This document shows, one piece after another, positions 62,511-64,000 of a stretch of DNA of 64,000 nucleotides (positions are counted from its first letter, which is position 1; each line of letters begins with the position of its first letter). This stretch comes from Variovorax paradoxus. Lineage in GTDB: Bacteria > Pseudomonadota > Gammaproteobacteria > Burkholderiales > Burkholderiaceae_C. Position numbers and translations under genes: made by a program. The notes below the pieces were generated by a model, which saw only the letters and a program-made list of their open reading frames with translations, did no database searches and was not told where the DNA came from. The stretch covers positions 124,001 to 188,000 of the forward strand of contig NZ_CP091716.1 in assembly GCF_022009635.1 (NCBI RefSeq), written 5' to 3'.

Positions 62511-63452
62511 CTACCAGGTCGGGTGGACGGGCGTGAACACCGGCCTGAACAGGTGCTTCCGCACGATCTCCGCGTAGCCCCGGTAGTAGAAATTGCCGTT
62601 CGCTTCCAGCACCGCCGCGCGGTGCCTGCGGAAGTACACCGGGATCTCGTACCAAGGCATGGTCGGCGCGCGGTGGTGCACATGGTGCAGGTTGTTGAAG
62701 AGGTACAGCAGCCCGAACACCCAGTTCGATTCGACGATGGCCACGCGCTCGTGCGGCGTGTCGGCCCAGCGGTGTTCGGTGAAGGTGCGCAGCGAGCCCA
62801 GCATCATGCCGGGGTACACGAAGTACAAAAGGTACTCGCCCAGGCCCATGCCGCAGACCGAGACCACGTAATACAGCACCGGCGCCACGCTCAGCGCATG
62901 CCAACCCCACGTCGGCAGCCTCGAGAAATTGCCCGACAGCACTTGCCCCGTTTCGAAGCGGACCAGCTTCCACAGCCGAAGAAACGGGCCCAGCACCACG
63001 CGGAACGCGATCGTCTGGTTCGCGATGTAGATCCATCGCCACACCGGCCCGTAGCCGGCCCATGCGGGCGCCGAGTGGTAGGCGCTCTCGGTGTCGCGCT
63101 CCGGGTGCGTGAGGTGGTAGTTGACGTGGTGCGAACTGTGGCCGCGGTTGTAGAACGGGTAGGGCAGCCACAGGTTCAGCGGCGGCCACACCACCGCATG
63201 GCGCAGCCACCTGGGCAGGTGGCGCATCGCGTGAATGCTCTCGTGCTGCAGCGAAAAATGCAGCTGCGCGAGAAAGCCGCCGACAACGAACAAGGCCCAG
63301 CCCGGCAGCGCCGCATGCCACCACACCAGCGCGGCCCACGCGGCATAGAGCGCGGCGGCCAGCAGCAGCGTGGGCACTTCGTAGTGCCACCACCAGTGGC
63401 GGCGCACGGGTGTCGTTCTTGCGGTGTTCGGTGCGGCGGCGGTCGAAGTCAT
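62511..63452 (-). CDS. fatty acid desaturase family membrane protein
   Basis: 313 residues with four or more helices and the three histidine boxes: HESIHAMRH, HSSHHVNYH and HHVHH, which bind the di-iron centre. Extends alkene formation or hydroxylation to acyl lipids. The ATG at 63452 was chosen; a TTG start at 63482 is possible but unneeded. Convergent with the hydrolase; together they may form a membrane-lipid pair, which is conjecture. Confidence 0.9.
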   Translation of the reverse strand: MTSTAAAPNTARTTPVRRHWWWHYEVPTLLLAAALYAAWAALVWWHAALPGWALFVVGGFLAQLHFSLQHESIHAMRHLPRWLRHAVVWPPLNLWLPYPFYNRGHSSHHVNYHLTHPERDTESAYHSAPAWAGYGPVWRWIYIANQTIAFRVVLGPFLRLWKLVRFETGQVLSGNFSRLPTWGWHALSVAPVLYYVVSVCGMGLGEYLLYFVYPGMMLGSLRTFTEHRWADTPHERVAIVESNWVFGLLYLFNNLHHVHHRAPTMPWYEIPVYFRRHRAAVLEANGNFYYRGYAEIVRKHLFRPVFTPVHPTW

Positions 63453-63603
63453 GGTGCGAAGGACTGCGATGCTAGGTAGCAAGCGGCGTCCTGCATGCGC
63501 GCTTTTCGCATAAGCATGGTCGCGAAACTTCGTTCCCCGCCGCCGGGGGCGGACCTACGCTCGACCGCTTTTTCCGCGCTCCCGCGTGCCTTCGCGCCTC
63601 CTC

Positions 63604-64000
63604 ATGAAACTCTCTTTTCCCCGCTTGGCCTTCGTGCTGTCTTCCGCGCTCTTCGGCCTTGCCCAAGCCCATGCCGCCGCCGTGGACGACTACCCCAGCA
63701 AGACCATCCGCGTGGTCGTGCCGTACCCGGCCGGCGGCATCGCCGACAAGATCGCGCGTGAAGTCTCGGAGCAGCTGCAGCAGCGCCTCAAGCAGCCGGT
63801 GGTGGTCGAGAACCGCAGCGGCGCGGCGGGCAACATCGGCTTCGACTACGTGGCGCGCCAGCCGGCCGACGGCTACACGCTGCTGCTCGCGCCGGCATCC
63901 AACCTCACGGTGCAGCCCGCGCTCTTCAAGCAGCTGACCTATGACCTTGCGCGCGACTTCACGCCCGTGTCGCTGCTGGTGCAGACGCCGCAGGTGCTGC
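63604..64000 (+). CDS. Bug-family tripartite tricarboxylate transporter-type binding protein (partial)
   Basis: The first 132 residues are in the window. Signal peptide (LSSALFGLAQAHAA), then YPSKTIRVVVPYPAGGIADKIAR, VVVENRSGAAGNIGFDYVA and DGYTLLLAPASNLTVQPAL, the Bug/TctC hallmarks. These periplasmic receptors are hugely expanded in betaproteobacteria and often stand alone. The 3' part is outside the window. Confidence 0.93.
   Translation, partial: MKLSFPRLAFVLSSALFGLAQAHAAAVDDYPSKTIRVVVPYPAGGIADKIAREVSEQLQQRLKQPVVVENRSGAAGNIGFDYVARQPADGYTLLLAPASNLTVQPALFKQLTYDLARDFTPVSLLVQTPQVL

Overview
The window is high-GC bacterial chromosome, most likely from the genus Variovorax or a close relative (Comamonadaceae, Betaproteobacteria). 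The reasons are the protein families and their order (mnmG-rsmG-LysE-parA-alpha/beta hydrolase-parB, a Bug-type solute-binding protein, a fused LivH-LivM permease), the dense gene packing with many ATGA overlaps, and short GCTATC...GATAGC repeats of the kind scattered through Comamonadaceae. The assignment is by recognition only; no search was run. No rRNA, tRNA, CRISPR array, prophage or insertion sequence was seen.

Region 1 (1-8.4 kb): clsB and a ybhP-type phosphatase gene, small secreted proteins (one Spy/CpxP-like), a flavodoxin-fold reductase, a pirin, and a carotenoid oxygenase plus membrane protein operon divergent from a TetR gene, with two matching operator-like sequences between them.

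Region 2 (8.4-21.5 kb) is a cell-envelope island. A VIT/von Willebrand A protein with a PEP-CTERM tail, its exosortase, an EpsI-like partner, a GT51 glycosyltransferase and a GNAT gene form one leftward operon. Divergent from it run creD, a membrane-anchored NagZ-like glycosidase and mrcA (PBP1A). The shared promoter region carries an exact TTCAC-N6-TTCAC direct repeat, the binding tag of CreB, and creB-creC lie about 6-8 kb away. This suggests CreBC controls a surface-protein/peptidoglycan regulon here.

Region 3 (21.5-22.1 kb) is an AT-rich gap with two perfect DnaA boxes in opposite orientation, a perfect IHF consensus, and a DnaA-trio/AT-rich stretch arranged as in known bacterial unwinding regions: a candidate chromosomal origin with no dnaA gene beside it. 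The mnmG-rsmG-parA-parB block with two parS sites lies 20-24 kb to the right.

Region 4 (22.1-40.4 kb): a TerB/DUF697 protein, a copper-efflux locus (cueR, copZ, copA), a small hydrolase-ACP-ketosynthase-hydroxylase cluster, a TctDE-like two-component pair, a RidA/GNAT/VOC operon, an old yellow enzyme, an AtuA-enoyl-CoA hydratase pair, a glutathione transferase and a transglutaminase-like protein.

Region 5 (40.4-51.8 kb): tRNA modification and chromosome partition genes, a CsgG-like lipoprotein, a D-lactate/glycolate-type oxidase, cobalamin adenosyltransferase, a CYTH-domain protein and an SGNH esterase.

Region 6 (51.9-64 kb): a branched-chain amino-acid-type ABC transporter operon with an interleaved OsmC gene and a terminal VOC gene, an RcnB-like protein, a CysB-type regulator, a TetR-small membrane peptide-alpha/beta hydrolase unit with twin palindromic operators, a fatty acid desaturase and the start of a Bug-family protein.
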